Assembly: GCA_900543585.1 (NCBI GenBank) | Contig: UQRP01000004.1 | Span: forward strand, 56,996-120,995 | Direction: 5' to 3' | DNA length: 64,000 nt | Source of the DNA: an uncultured Prevotella sp. | GTDB taxonomy: Bacteria; Bacteroidota; Bacteroidia; Bacteroidales; Bacteroidaceae | Shown: piece after piece, positions 26,111-35,132 of the stretch | How positions within the stretch are numbered: position 1 is the stretch's first letter | Layout of the letters: every line of letters starts with the position of its first letter | Notes under the pieces: generated by a model | Seen by the model: the letters and a program-made list of their open reading frames with translations, nothing else | Told to the model about the DNA's origin: nothing | The model's database searches: none | Program-made: the position numbers and the translations under genes

Positions 26111-29100
26111 TCAGAATCCGTCGAGGTCATAATATTCGTCGTCGAAGTCAAAGACCACAGGTTTCTGTGGCTCTTGTTTGGCAGGCTGTTTCTTCTTGTC
26201 AGTCTGCTCTTTTTTATTTGTCTGCTTCTTGTCCGTCTGACCTTTCTTATCTGTCTGCTCTTTCTTATCAGTCTGCGCTTGTTTGACTGTTTGGTCTTTC
26301 TTAACCGGCTGTTCCTGCTTTTCTACTTCCTTCGTAGTATTGTTGTCCGGCACTATTGTTGTTGGGCGCTGAGGCTTTACAGCGGTCTTTGGATTGGTCT
26401 CGTCGTCTTGAACCGGTATGACGGTCTGTGTAGCCGGCGTCTGTGAGGCTGGCTCGTCGATGATGATGTCTGTGCCATTGATTTGTACAGGGCTGCTGTT
26501 CTTGGGAGCAGGCTCATCGTTTCCGATGAATGTGTTGTTCAGATAGGTGTCCACATCCGTCTCTGTGGGCTGTTGCGTCTCAGCGTCCTTGTCAGAGTTT
26601 TCTTTGACGACCTCTACGGGCTCCGTGAAGAGGTTGAAGGTGGAAATCTTCAAGGGCGCAAAATGCTTGTTATAGAACTTGCCGTAGTCGTCGTAGCTGT
26701 AGACCGTGCCCAGGAGTGGCAGGTTGTCAACGCTGATGATGATGGGTCGGGCTTTCTGCGCCAGTGCGACGATAGCGCGCTGGTTGTAGACCTGGCGGGC
26801 GTACTGTAGGGCCTCGTCAAAGTTTATGAATCCTGCTACGCGCATGCGGTGCACGTCGCCATCGTTGTCAATGGTGATATCGAAGTCGCGGACCATATAA
26901 CTTGTGAAGTTATAGCGCGCGAGCTGATAGAGCAATTTGTTCTCGTTGACGGAGTCGGTGGGGTAGACGAACATAAACACGAACTGCGTATTCCGCTCAT
27001 TGCTGAGCTGTTTCTGCTTCATCTCAGCGCTGTCAGAGAGCACCTCCGTGCGTCGGCTCCAAATCTCACCGATGTTGAACTTTCCGCCGTGAAGGGTCCT
27101 GCCAGCCTTCACGCCATTGATAATCATTCCCGCCATGGTGGAGACCTGACTTGTTGGGAACTTGGCGACCAGCGAGTCAAGTTCAGTGAGGCAGGCTTTG
27201 CTGTCTCCGTTGTTGAGTTTAGCAAGTGCAGCAATGAACATGAACTTGTCTCTGTTGGCTCCTGTGGGGAAGCGGTGGGCAGAGATATCATCATTGGCTA
27301 TGACAACATCGTTTTTGTCGGCCTTGAAAGCGTCATAGGAAGCGGCATAAAGCGAGTCCTCAAGATGTACGCCATTACGTGCATTCTCCACATAGTTGGG
27401 GTCAGAGAGCAGTGTCGTCCACTGACTGTTGGGATATTTCTCTTTCAACTTCGCTACGTATGTCTGAGCCGTTTGCGACCGTCCCATCCTTGAGTAGAGC
27501 AGATAGAGATGGTAGTAGGCGTTGTCCATGTGCTCGTAGTCGGGATAGTTGTCGGTGAGCCTTCTGAGGGCTTTCTCGCTCAGCGTGAGATTGTCGAGCT
27601 TGTCCTTGAAGATGACGCCACTGTTGTACAACCCGTCTTCGATGATGGCATTGCTGGCCGCTACCTGCTCCTGGGTGAAGGGAATCTGGGCAAGGTAGTA
27701 CTCCCGCTGGTGCGGGTCGTTCTTCGCCTCCGTGTTGACTTTGCTGAGGGAGTCAGCCTTCTCCTGTGCGTTGAAGATAGAGTCACGCTGCTCGTCGGTG
27801 AGGTTGGCGACGGAGTTGTCGCCGAAGTCCGCCACCACCGTTTTATTGATGCGCTGCCAGTTGTCGACATTCTCACGCTTACCCCACTGCCGCTGGAAGG
27901 TCTGTTTACCCTGAGTGACGGCAACGGAATTATAGAAATACCATGTTGACGACTTCCCCGCCTGTGAGGAGTTCGTAGGGATGTTTCTGTTGCTGGCTGT
28001 GTTGGCATTGTTGACATTGTTGACATTGCTGCCTTTCTGCTGCGCTTCGGCCACGGCCTGCTCCTCCTGCTGGTGTTTCTCTTCTTTCTCCTTCTTCTTC
28101 AAGGCTTCAATCACCTTGTCAATGGCTTTGTTGCGCTGTGTCTCGTCCATCTTAGCCAAGGTCTGGAGCGAGTCCTGTGTGTGGATGGCGTCAGTGAAAG
28201 GGACGAGCTCGTCGAGGACCTTGGAGCGCTCTGAGAGCATCTCATAGTCGGGACGCTCCTTGTCGAGCATGCCTAAAGCACTGTTGTAGCATCGGCGGGC
28301 GTCGCCGTATTGCTCACGAATCCAGTAGAGGTTGCCGAGTTTGAGCAACAGCACACCTTTCTCCACCCCGGAGTTGGTGCTCTCCGTATTCCCTTTCTCA
28401 TAGTTGTTGATGGCGTTGAGCGTATCTTTGCGGGCCAGATAGATGTTGCCGATGGCATAATAGATTTGTCCGACATAGTCTTTATTCTTGTCCGACTTGG
28501 CCATGCGTCTGAGCTGTCCAATCATCTTATCTGTTTTGGTGGCTGGTACGACCTCTGTCCGCGCCACACGGGCATTGACCTCCATGTCGTAAGGCGGGTT
28601 GAGACCTATCACCTTGCTGTAGGCTTTGTAGGCCTCGTCGTTGCGGCCTATGGCTTGGCAAATCTGCCCCATGAGAAACCATTCACGGGCTCTCTGGCGG
28701 CGTCGCATCTCATGGCGGATGACATTACGAAGGTAGGGGATGGCCTTGGCGTAGTCGGCGATATGAATATAATAGTCGGCGAGGGTATAGTCCCACTCTT
28801 TCCGCGCTTGCCAAGGGATGGAGTCGCGCTGCATATTGCGGATAACGTCCTCAGCGTCATAGCGGTAGCCATTCTCTATGTAGCACTTGGCGAGCCACGC
28901 CTGCGCCCGCATGCGGATGGCGGGCTGGGTCTCATAGAGACGGCTCATATAAGAGAAAGTGGAGGCAGCACCGTCGAAGTCGCCCTCATGGAATTGCGAG
29001 CGCCCCATGAGCATCCATACTTTCCAAAGGAAGGGGTTGTATTCCCTGCGCGAGAGCCATTCGCGGTCGCGTGGCGTCTTCGTACGGTTGTGGTTCCATT

Positions 29101-29410
29101 CCGGCTTCCGCTTGATGCTGTGAAGGTGGATAGCTTTCTCGGCTTTGGTGATGGCAATGTCGAAGTTCGACTTGCCCAATTCTCGGCTCGCCTTGTTGCC
29201 AACGGTATAGAGCGGGATCATCTCGGTGAAGTTATCCTTGTTGCCGGTCTCCTTCTCCAACGAGCCTTCGATATAGGCTTGCGAACCATTGTAGTAGACA
29301 TTGTAACGGGTGTTGAAAGCCTGCCACCAGCGCGAACGGGCTGTATTTTTCGCGCTGGAGCACCCCATGGTCACTCCTATGAGCAAGATAGGCAGTGAAA
29401 GGGAAAGCAA
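26111..29410 (-). CDS. porW: PorW/SprE-type tetratricopeptide-repeat lipoprotein of type IX secretion
   Basis: PorW (SprE) is a lipoprotein with TPR repeats that is needed for type IX secretion and links the trans-envelope parts. The protein has about 1099 residues. A hydrophobic lead LLSLSLPILLIGVTMGC ends in a lipobox cysteine, and repeats such as GDFDGAASTFSYMSRLYE, NDEAYKAYSKVIGLNPPY and YGDARRCYNSALGML follow. The extreme C-terminus has a low-complexity tail of TDKK/EQTDKKGQ units. The start is uncertain: no ATG or GTG fits. TTG at 29410 is the nearest start but leaves a signal without a basic n-region; IKHIVTY lies in frame upstream. porX follows. Confidence 0.85.
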   Translation of the reverse strand: MLSLSLPILLIGVTMGCSSAKNTARSRWWQAFNTRYNVYYNGSQAYIEGSLEKETGNKDNFTEMIPLYTVGNKASRELGKSNFDIAITKAEKAIHLHSIKRKPEWNHNRTKTPRDREWLSRREYNPFLWKVWMLMGRSQFHEGDFDGAASTFSYMSRLYETQPAIRMRAQAWLAKCYIENGYRYDAEDVIRNMQRDSIPWQARKEWDYTLADYYIHIADYAKAIPYLRNVIRHEMRRRQRAREWFLMGQICQAIGRNDEAYKAYSKVIGLNPPYDMEVNARVARTEVVPATKTDKMIGQLRRMAKSDKNKDYVGQIYYAIGNIYLARKDTLNAINNYEKGNTESTNSGVEKGVLLLKLGNLYWIREQYGDARRCYNSALGMLDKERPDYEMLSERSKVLDELVPFTDAIHTQDSLQTLAKMDETQRNKAIDKVIEALKKKEKEEKHQQEEQAVAEAQQKGSNVNNVNNANTASNRNIPTNSSQAGKSSTWYFYNSVAVTQGKQTFQRQWGKRENVDNWQRINKTVVADFGDNSVANLTDEQRDSIFNAQEKADSLSKVNTEAKNDPHQREYYLAQIPFTQEQVAASNAIIEDGLYNSGVIFKDKLDNLTLSEKALRRLTDNYPDYEHMDNAYYHLYLLYSRMGRSQTAQTYVAKLKEKYPNSQWTTLLSDPNYVENARNGVHLEDSLYAASYDAFKADKNDVVIANDDISAHRFPTGANRDKFMFIAALAKLNNGDSKACLTELDSLVAKFPTSQVSTMAGMIINGVKAGRTLHGGKFNIGEIWSRRTEVLSDSAEMKQKQLSNERNTQFVFMFVYPTDSVNENKLLYQLARYNFTSYMVRDFDITIDNDGDVHRMRVAGFINFDEALQYARQVYNQRAIVALAQKARPIIISVDNLPLLGTVYSYDDYGKFYNKHFAPLKISTFNLFTEPVEVVKENSDKDAETQQPTETDVDTYLNNTFIGNDEPAPKNSSPVQINGTDIIIDEPASQTPATQTVIPVQDDETNPKTAVKPQRPTTIVPDNNTTKEVEKQEQPVKKDQTVKQAQTDKKEQTDKKGQTDKKQTNKKEQTDKKKQPAKQEPQKPVVFDFDDEYYDLDGF

Positions 29411-29415
29411 GTATG

Positions 29416-29940
29416 TTACAATGTGCTTGATAGTATATATTTCTTTAGTATCGTGGTATATTCGTTTTCAAAGTTCGGTGTGAAGACTCCTTTGCCCATA
29501 TTGTCTTCAATCTCCTGCTTAGTCCAGAATTTTCCACCGTTGAGTTCCTCCTTGCTTGGCTTTATCTCACCGTCGTAGTGGCAGCAGTGCACATAGACCA
29601 GCTCGCGCTCACGCTTGCTCTCGAAGACATAATGGCCGAGCCGCTCAGGTGTGAAGTCGGTGATGCCCAACTCCTCTCTGACCTCACGCTTCAAGGCCAT
29701 GTCAATGTTTTCGCCGAGGTCGACATGTCCGCCCACAGCTGTATCCCATTTGTCGGGCTGGATGTCTTTCCATGCCGGACGGTGTTGCAGATACAGGTCG
29801 CCACGGCTGTTGAAGACGTGCAGGTGAACCACGGGGTGCAGAATCTTGCTGCCGTCATGGGCATGTCCGCGGGTGACGGAGCCGATGATGTTGCCGTCAG
29901 TATCAACGACGGGAAAGAGCTCTTCAGGATTATCTTTCAT
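29416..29940 (-). CDS. Nudix hydrolase
   Basis: This is a 174-residue Nudix enzyme that would hydrolyse a nucleoside-diphosphate-linked substrate. The Nudix box is complete: GGHVDLGENIDMALKREVREELGI, read as GGHVDLGE then REVREEL with the normal spacing. The front half (GSVTRGHAHDGSKILHPVVHL) resembles the isopentenyl-diphosphate-isomerase-like branch, where the family often acts on diphosphates. Its stop at 29416 lies within a few bases of the porW start, so the two are coupled. The substrate is unknown. Confidence 0.88.
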   Translation of the reverse strand: MKDNPEELFPVVDTDGNIIGSVTRGHAHDGSKILHPVVHLHVFNSRGDLYLQHRPAWKDIQPDKWDTAVGGHVDLGENIDMALKREVREELGITDFTPERLGHYVFESKRERELVYVHCCHYDGEIKPSKEELNGGKFWTKQEIEDNMGKGVFTPNFENEYTTILKKYILSSTL

Positions 29941-29952
29941 GATACTTATCTT

Positions 29953-30342
29953 TTATTCAGCATTCGCCAAAGCAATGTATTCGTCCTTTATGCCGTCCGG
30001 CATGTTGATACCCCTGAGGATAAGGCTTCTGTTCCATTCCTTCACCTCTGAGGGCTTGAGGGTCTCGAGGACTTCCGCGAACTGGGCTACCTCTTTGTCA
30101 GAATAACTGTCCGACGCCCGCCCTTTATAATCGTCGAGTTCCTCGTCATCGAAGTATTCCACGGGCTTAGTAGCGGCTTTCATCATACACAGCTGTTCAC
30201 AGGAGGGTGCGTCGTCGGTGCAGGTGGCGCAGTCGCCTTTGCCCACGACAATCTCCTGACTCTCACCACGCTTCCGCGAGCGGTAACCTAAGAAAGCACA
30301 GAAGAGGCCAAGGACAACAAGGGATAAGAGCAGAATGTACAT
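29953..30342 (-). CDS. Small membrane protein with Cys-rich soluble part
   Basis: This is a 129-residue protein, start taken at the ATG at 30342 (MYILLLSLVVLGLFCAFLG), 11 bases after aroA. One N-terminal membrane helix is followed by a basic stop-transfer patch (YRSRKRGE). Then comes a cysteine cluster, GDCATCTDDAPSCEQLC, with four Cys that could bind a metal or cluster. An acidic helical tail ends the protein. It is placed between aroA and the Nudix gene in the same direction. I do not recognise a named family. The Cys cluster suggests a metal-binding or redox role, which is inference. Confidence 0.7.
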   Translation of the reverse strand: MYILLLSLVVLGLFCAFLGYRSRKRGESQEIVVGKGDCATCTDDAPSCEQLCMMKAATKPVEYFDDEELDDYKGRASDSYSDKEVAQFAEVLETLKPSEVKEWNRSLILRGINMPDGIKDEYIALANAE

Positions 30343-30353
30343 AGTCTTGGTGC

Positions 30354-31616
30354 TTACTTGTTTTCTTCCAGCCCACTGACGCAGAACTTGGCTTTCTGCA
30401 AGTCCGTCCAATACTCGGGATAGGACTTGGTGACGACCTGTGGGTTGTTTATCTTCAGATGTGGAAATTTGATGGCCAAAGGTGCAAAGGCCATAGCCAT
30501 GCGATGGTCTTCGTAGGTGTCTATGGCTTCGCCCGTAGGGGCGTGCTGTACGCCATCCCAGAAGAGTTCTGAGGCGTTGGCGGATTTGATATAGAAGCCC
30601 AACTTATGGAGCTCTTTCTTCAGCGCCTCGATGCGGTCGGTCTCCTTGATGCGCAAGCTGGCCAAGCCTGTGAACTGGAAGGGCACGCCAAGGCCGCAGC
30701 AGGTGGTGACGATGGTCTGGGCCAGGTCGGGACAGTTGGTGAAGTCGTAGGTGAGGCTCTCAATATGGTCCATGCGCCTCGACAATGACACGGTCGTGGG
30801 CGTCCCGGAATGAGGCTCCCGGAAGTCGGTGCGCACGCCGAGGAGTGAGAAGATATATCTCACGACGGAGTCGCCCTGCCGTGAGCTGTCGCGCAGACCG
30901 TGCAGCGTGACGTTGACATCCCCGATAGGGTAGAGCGCTGCCATCTCATACCAGTAGCTGGCCGCACTCCAGTCCTTCTCGATGAAGTAAGACGTGTCAC
31001 GATAGGGTTGCGCCTTCACCTCGATAGTGTCCGGACTCGTCCAGTCTACGTCAGCGCCATAAGCGTGCATGACATTGATGGTCAGGTCGATATAGGGCCT
31101 CGACACAATGTTGTCGGTGAGATGGAGCTGTAGGCCGTTCGTTGTCATGGGTGCAATGAGCAGGAGAGCAGAGATAAACTGTGAGCTGATGTCGCCGGGA
31201 ATCTCAAGACTTCCGCCTAAGAGCTTGTGACCCGTGATGTGGAGTGGGGGATAGCCTTCCTCTCCCACGTAGTCGATGGTGGCTCCGAGCATTCTGAGGG
31301 CATCGACGAGGGTTCCTATGGGGCGGTGCTTCATCCTCTCTGTGCCTGTGATGGTGTGCTCGCCGTCTTTCTGTGAGAGGAAAGCGGTCATGAAGCGCAT
31401 GGCCGTGCCAGCCGCACCGACGTCGATGGTCGACGGCATGTCTTTGAGGGCATTGATGACGGCGCGGGTGTCGTCGCAGTCAGAGAGGTTGTCGGGCATC
31501 TGTTGGCCGCCGCTGAGGGCATGGATAATCAGGGCACGGTTGCTGATGCTCTTGGAGGATGGAAGCATGATGTCAGCCTCAAGGGTTGCTGGGGCTGTAA
31601 GCTCGTATGTGGTCAT
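30354..31616 (-). CDS. aroA: 3-phosphoshikimate 1-carboxyvinyltransferase (EPSP synthase)
   Basis: AroA joins phosphoenolpyruvate to shikimate-3-phosphate in aromatic amino acid synthesis. It has 420 residues. Motifs visible are LPSSKSISNRALIIHAL near the start (substrate Lys and Ser), AAGTAMRFMTAFL, and PGDISSQFISALLLIAP. Late motifs are LRIKETDRIEALKKEL and YEDHRMAMAFAPLA. These cover both domains. It begins 14 bases after the metalloprotease gene and is followed after 11 bases by the small membrane protein. The other shikimate genes are not in the window. Confidence 0.95.
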   Translation of the reverse strand: MTTYELTAPATLEADIMLPSSKSISNRALIIHALSGGQQMPDNLSDCDDTRAVINALKDMPSTIDVGAAGTAMRFMTAFLSQKDGEHTITGTERMKHRPIGTLVDALRMLGATIDYVGEEGYPPLHITGHKLLGGSLEIPGDISSQFISALLLIAPMTTNGLQLHLTDNIVSRPYIDLTINVMHAYGADVDWTSPDTIEVKAQPYRDTSYFIEKDWSAASYWYEMAALYPIGDVNVTLHGLRDSSRQGDSVVRYIFSLLGVRTDFREPHSGTPTTVSLSRRMDHIESLTYDFTNCPDLAQTIVTTCCGLGVPFQFTGLASLRIKETDRIEALKKELHKLGFYIKSANASELFWDGVQHAPTGEAIDTYEDHRMAMAFAPLAIKFPHLKINNPQVVTKSYPEYWTDLQKAKFCVSGLEENK

Positions 31617-31630
31617 AGTATCGTGAAAAG

Positions 31631-32785
31631 CTATTTTATTAATGTTATCTTTAAGTCAATAGGCTCATCGGTGGCTCTGGTAGCTCTTGAGCTACGCTTC
31701 TTGGGGCCGGGCATGAGCGGACTGTAGTAGAGCACGTTGCGGATGCGCTCCTTCTGCTCTTTAGTAATCTGGAAGCCGAGGGTCCAGGCATAGTCCATGA
31801 TGTCTTCAGAGTTAAAGGTCGTGCCATCGCAGGAGGTACGTTTTAACATCTCTGAGAGCTGAGGATTGCCTTGCTTGTATAAGGATTCGAGATTCTTCTG
31901 GTAAGCGACAAAATTATATGACTTGGTGTCGGTGCAGTAATCGGTATCGTCACAATCATCAACAGGCTCAGAACCTGACGACTTCGTACCGTCGCTATTC
32001 GTCGTCTCCGTCTCCTTCTCTGTAAAGGTGTGTAAGAGTCCAAGATAGTGGCCAAGCTCGTGACATAGCGTGACGACGACATCTGCACTGGCGAGATAAC
32101 TTGGCTCATGGTCTGCATTCGTATATCTGTCGCTCTCGTAATATTCTCCATTCCTATCAACATTGGCATAAAGACTGTTGATGGACGAACAATAGGCAAA
32201 CTTTAAGTTTTTCTTCGTCAAGCTTGCGGAGGCTTTGCTCAACCCTTCGACTTCATGCCCAGCTACGCAGTAGGGCATGCTGGTGAGGCCGAGGGTGACC
32301 TGGTCGACGCTCTCTTGCTTGAAGTTGTACATCATAATATTGATGTAGTTGTTCGGCTCCCAAATATAGCTGACATTATTACCGCTCATAAACTCCGACG
32401 GGCTGATGGGATAATCACCGGTATATTTGACGTATTCTACTCCCGGCTGCTTGAGGGTATTGCCATTCTCGTCGGTCGTGGCAAGGACAAACTTAAGATT
32501 CGTGTTTGCGCTCTCGCCGTAGACGTTGCCCTGATAAACCTCGTTGACATAGCTGAGAAGCTGTGTCAGCCGCTCGTAGGGAATATACTGGCTTGCGTTG
32601 TTGGCATCCTTGTAGAGGACATGGAAGATGACCGGCAGCTCGTAGGTGTAGCTGCTGTCGATGAGGCTCGGATCGACATTGTCAGAGCCTGAGACGCTTT
32701 TCTTTACGTCTGCTGTATCTTCCGATGAACTGCAGGAAGCGAGCAAGGCAAGCATCAAGCAGCTTAGAAACAGTATTTTTCGCAT
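31631..32785 (-). CDS. Zinc-dependent metalloprotease lipoprotein (BF0631-type)
   Basis: This is a 384-residue surface or periplasmic lipoprotein. The signal MRKILFLSCLMLALLASC ends in a clear lipobox, followed by an SSSED stretch. The catalytic motif is VVVTLCHELGHYLGLLHTF, the HExxHxxGxxH zincin signature with a third His. EDIMDYAW resembles the downstream Met-turn of M43-like peptidases. The closest family in my memory is the BF0631 zinc metalloproteinase lipoprotein group of Bacteroidota. A TAAATTTG element (minus, 32806-32813) is the likely -7 promoter. It is the first gene of the run aroA to porX. Confidence 0.85.
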   Translation of the reverse strand: MRKILFLSCLMLALLASCSSSEDTADVKKSVSGSDNVDPSLIDSSYTYELPVIFHVLYKDANNASQYIPYERLTQLLSYVNEVYQGNVYGESANTNLKFVLATTDENGNTLKQPGVEYVKYTGDYPISPSEFMSGNNVSYIWEPNNYINIMMYNFKQESVDQVTLGLTSMPYCVAGHEVEGLSKASASLTKKNLKFAYCSSINSLYANVDRNGEYYESDRYTNADHEPSYLASADVVVTLCHELGHYLGLLHTFTEKETETTNSDGTKSSGSEPVDDCDDTDYCTDTKSYNFVAYQKNLESLYKQGNPQLSEMLKRTSCDGTTFNSEDIMDYAWTLGFQITKEQKERIRNVLYYSPLMPGPKKRSSRATRATDEPIDLKITLIK

Positions 32786-32894
32786 AAGTGTATTTGTTTA
32801 TCCTGCAAATTTACAAAATAAGGGTATAAAAGCCCACGAAAAGGGGTATTAATAAACTTAATAATACAAAAGTTTTGAAAAAGTAGTCGGAAAA

Positions 32895-32926
32895 TTTGGT
32901 AGTATCAAATAATAGCAGTACCTTTG
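32895..32926 (+). promoter_or_regulatory. Promoter of tRNA-Pro
   Basis: TTTG (32895-32898), 20 bases, TACCTTTG (32919-32926). This is a perfect match to the Bacteroidota promoter, with the tRNA starting 17 bases later. The same TACCTTTG element precedes the tRNA cluster at 51134. Confidence 0.85.
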
Positions 32927-32943
32927 CACTCGCAATTAAGGAT

Positions 32944-33016
32944 CGGGATTTAGCGCAGTTGGTAGCGCACACGTCTGGGGGGCGTGAGGTCGCTGGTTCG
33001 AGTCCAGTAATCCCGA
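32944..33016 (+). tRNA. tRNA-Pro (anticodon GGG)
   Basis: A 73-base cloverleaf. The acceptor CGGGATT pairs with AATCCCG, with discriminator A. The D arm is GCGC/GCGC, the anticodon stem CACGT/GCGTG with loop CTGGGGG, and the T arm GCTGG/CCAGT with TTCGAGT. CCA is not encoded. A T-rich hairpin, GAGAAGCAG...CTGCTTCTC, follows shortly after as its terminator. Confidence 0.95.
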
Positions 33017-33260
33017 CTCAACGAGAGAAGCAGTTCTACTGCTTCTCTTTTTTTTTATCTGTTTGCCTCTGCAACGTCGTCTTCGGTTAAGGTCCGAAAA
33101 AAATTACAAATCACATTATTATACAAGACCTCGGAGGTCTCACGTGGATAACTGGACATAGATAAGCTAATGTTAATTCAACAAAAAATCATATGTTTCT
33201 GTCGTTATTGTGGAGAAAAATCATTATTTTTGCCACAAATTAATCTTAAGACTGAAAACA

Positions 33261-34778
33261 ATGCTAACAGAACAAGACAAGAGACAGATTGAAGCCCGCG
33301 GTATGACCGTTGAGCAAGTAGAGCATCAACTGGAACAGATTAAGAACGGGTTTCCTTTTCTGAAGCTGGAAGCTGCTGCCGCTGTAGGCAAGGGTATCAC
33401 CGCCTGTGATGAGAAAGCACAGAAGGAAGCCGTAGACAGATGGCAGAAATTCAAGGACGAGGGGCATAAGATCGTGAAGTTCGTACCGGCTTCAGGAGCC
33501 GCAAGCCGTATGTTCAAGAATATGTTCGCCTTCTTGGGCGCTGACTACGACGCTCCTCAGACCGATTTCGAGAAGACTTTCTTCAGAGACATCGAGAAGT
33601 TCGCCTTCTACGATGCCCTCAACGCTAAATGCATGGAGAACAACGGCAAGGACATCCCGGCGCTTGTCGGAGAGGGTCAGTACAAGACCGTCGTTGCCAA
33701 CCTCCTCAACAAAGAGGGTCTCAACTACGGGCAGCTGCCCAAGGGTCTCCTTCTCTTCCATCGCTATGACGACAGCGTCCGCACGCCCATGGAGGAGCAT
33801 CTTGTCGAGGCCGCACTCTATGCCGGAAGCAATGGCGAGGCGCATATCCACTATACGGTATCCCACGACCATCTGAAGCTCTTCGAGGAGAAGGTAGCGG
33901 AGAAGAAAGCATATTATGAGCAGAAGTTTGGTGTGAAATATGACATCACCTTCTCTGAGCAGAAGCCTTCTACTGATACCATCGCTGCCAATCCTGACAA
34001 CACACCTTTCCGCAACGACGATGGCTCTTTGCTCTTCCGCCCGGGTGGTCATGGAGCACTCATCGAGAACCTCAATGATATTGATGCCGATGCTGTCTTT
34101 ATCAAGAATATTGACAATGTCGTTCCTGACCGCCTTAAGGCTGATACCATCCTGTGGAAGCAGGTCATCGGTGGCGTCTTGGTGGGTGTTCAGGCCCAAA
34201 TCTTCGAATACCTGCGCGTTCTGGACTCTGGCAGCTACAATCATGAGAAGTTGGAGGAGATTATCCGTTTCGTTCAGCATGTGCTCTGCTGCCGCAAGTC
34301 AGACATCAAGGAGCTTGAGGATGCTGACTTGGTGATATACCTGCGCAGCAAGTTGAACCGCCCCTTACGCGTGGCCGGTGTGGTGAAGAACGTCGGTGAG
34401 CCGGGTGGCGGTCCATTCCTCGCCTACAACCAGGACGGCACAGTGAGTCCGCAGATTTTAGAGAGTAGTCAGATAGACACTGCCAACGATGCCTACGTGA
34501 AGATGTTCCAGGGTGGCACGCATTTCAATCCTGTCGACCTTGTCTGCGCTACCAAGGACTATAAAGGCCGCCGTTTCGACCTGCCGAAATATGTAGACCA
34601 TAACACTGGCTTCATCAGCAGCAAGAGTAAGAACGGCAAGTCGCTCAAAGCGCTTGAGCTCCCAGGTCTCTGGAATGGGTCGATGAGTGATTGGAATACC
34701 ATCTTTGTCGAGGTGCCGTTGTCAACCTTCAATCCCGTGAAGACGGTCAATGATCTGCTGAGGGACGCCCACCAGTGA
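33261..34778 (+). CDS. DUF4301 family protein
   Basis: This is a 505-residue cytoplasmic protein of the DUF4301 family, found widely in Bacteroidota. The start is taken at the ATG at 33261 (MLTEQDKRQIEARGMT), after a -7-like TATTTTTG at 33225-33232. The motif KFVPASGAASRMFKNM near residue 75 resembles a nucleotide-sugar or phosphate-binding loop. FRPGGHGALIENLNDIDADAV and RVAGVVKNVGEPGGGPF, each read in part, resemble nucleotidyltransferase loops. The function is not established; a nucleotidyltransferase-like role is a guess from these loops. It is monocistronic, with a terminator at 34822-34889. Confidence 0.85.
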   Translation: MLTEQDKRQIEARGMTVEQVEHQLEQIKNGFPFLKLEAAAAVGKGITACDEKAQKEAVDRWQKFKDEGHKIVKFVPASGAASRMFKNMFAFLGADYDAPQTDFEKTFFRDIEKFAFYDALNAKCMENNGKDIPALVGEGQYKTVVANLLNKEGLNYGQLPKGLLLFHRYDDSVRTPMEEHLVEAALYAGSNGEAHIHYTVSHDHLKLFEEKVAEKKAYYEQKFGVKYDITFSEQKPSTDTIAANPDNTPFRNDDGSLLFRPGGHGALIENLNDIDADAVFIKNIDNVVPDRLKADTILWKQVIGGVLVGVQAQIFEYLRVLDSGSYNHEKLEEIIRFVQHVLCCRKSDIKELEDADLVIYLRSKLNRPLRVAGVVKNVGEPGGGPFLAYNQDGTVSPQILESSQIDTANDAYVKMFQGGTHFNPVDLVCATKDYKGRRFDLPKYVDHNTGFISSKSKNGKSLKALELPGLWNGSMSDWNTIFVEVPLSTFNPVKTVNDLLRDAHQ

Positions 34779-34821
34779 TGAAAGATGTTTAGCTTGCTTC
34801 TTTCGTCAGCAGGCTAAAAGG

Positions 34822-34889
34822 AAGAGTCCGGAAGAGCAGCCGTGATTAAGCTTTAAAACTTTATACAGACTGGTCTTTCGGACTTTTTT
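34822..34889 (+). terminator. Terminator after the DUF4301 gene
   Basis: AGTCCGGAAGA (34825-34835) pairs with TCTTTCGGACT (34874-34884), extended by A-T and G-U pairs, with a loop of nearly 40 bases and a T-run to 34889. The rest of the gap 34779-35132 holds a weaker TTTAGC/GCTAAA hairpin and the promoter of the next gene. No gene is seen there. Confidence 0.7.
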
Positions 34890-35063
34890 ATGTTGTTTAG
34901 AAAAGGGCATAAAAAAAGCGATTACCTTCACAGGCCACCGCTCCAAATCTTCAATAGGTATTAGTTCCATCTAAGGTAAAAAGATTGTTTTCAGGATAAC
35001 GATGACAAAGATACGGCCTTTTCTTGAAACAGCAAAATATTTGACGAGGAAATTTGAAAAAAG

Positions 35064-35094
35064 ATTGAAAATACATTTATTTACATTATTTTTG
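35064..35094 (+). promoter_or_regulatory. Promoter of the GH2 gene
   Basis: ATTG (35064-35067), 19 bases, TATTTTTG (35087-35094). The -33 element has one change from TTTG. The start codon lies about 39 bases further on. Confidence 0.55.
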
Positions 35095-35132
35095 CAGCCA
35101 AAAAGCGTATATAGGCGGATATAAATAGAACT

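Noticed and set aside
28310..29398. A long plus-strand open frame opposite porW
   Set aside because: It mirrors the porW codon pattern and shows no domain, signal or ribosome site.
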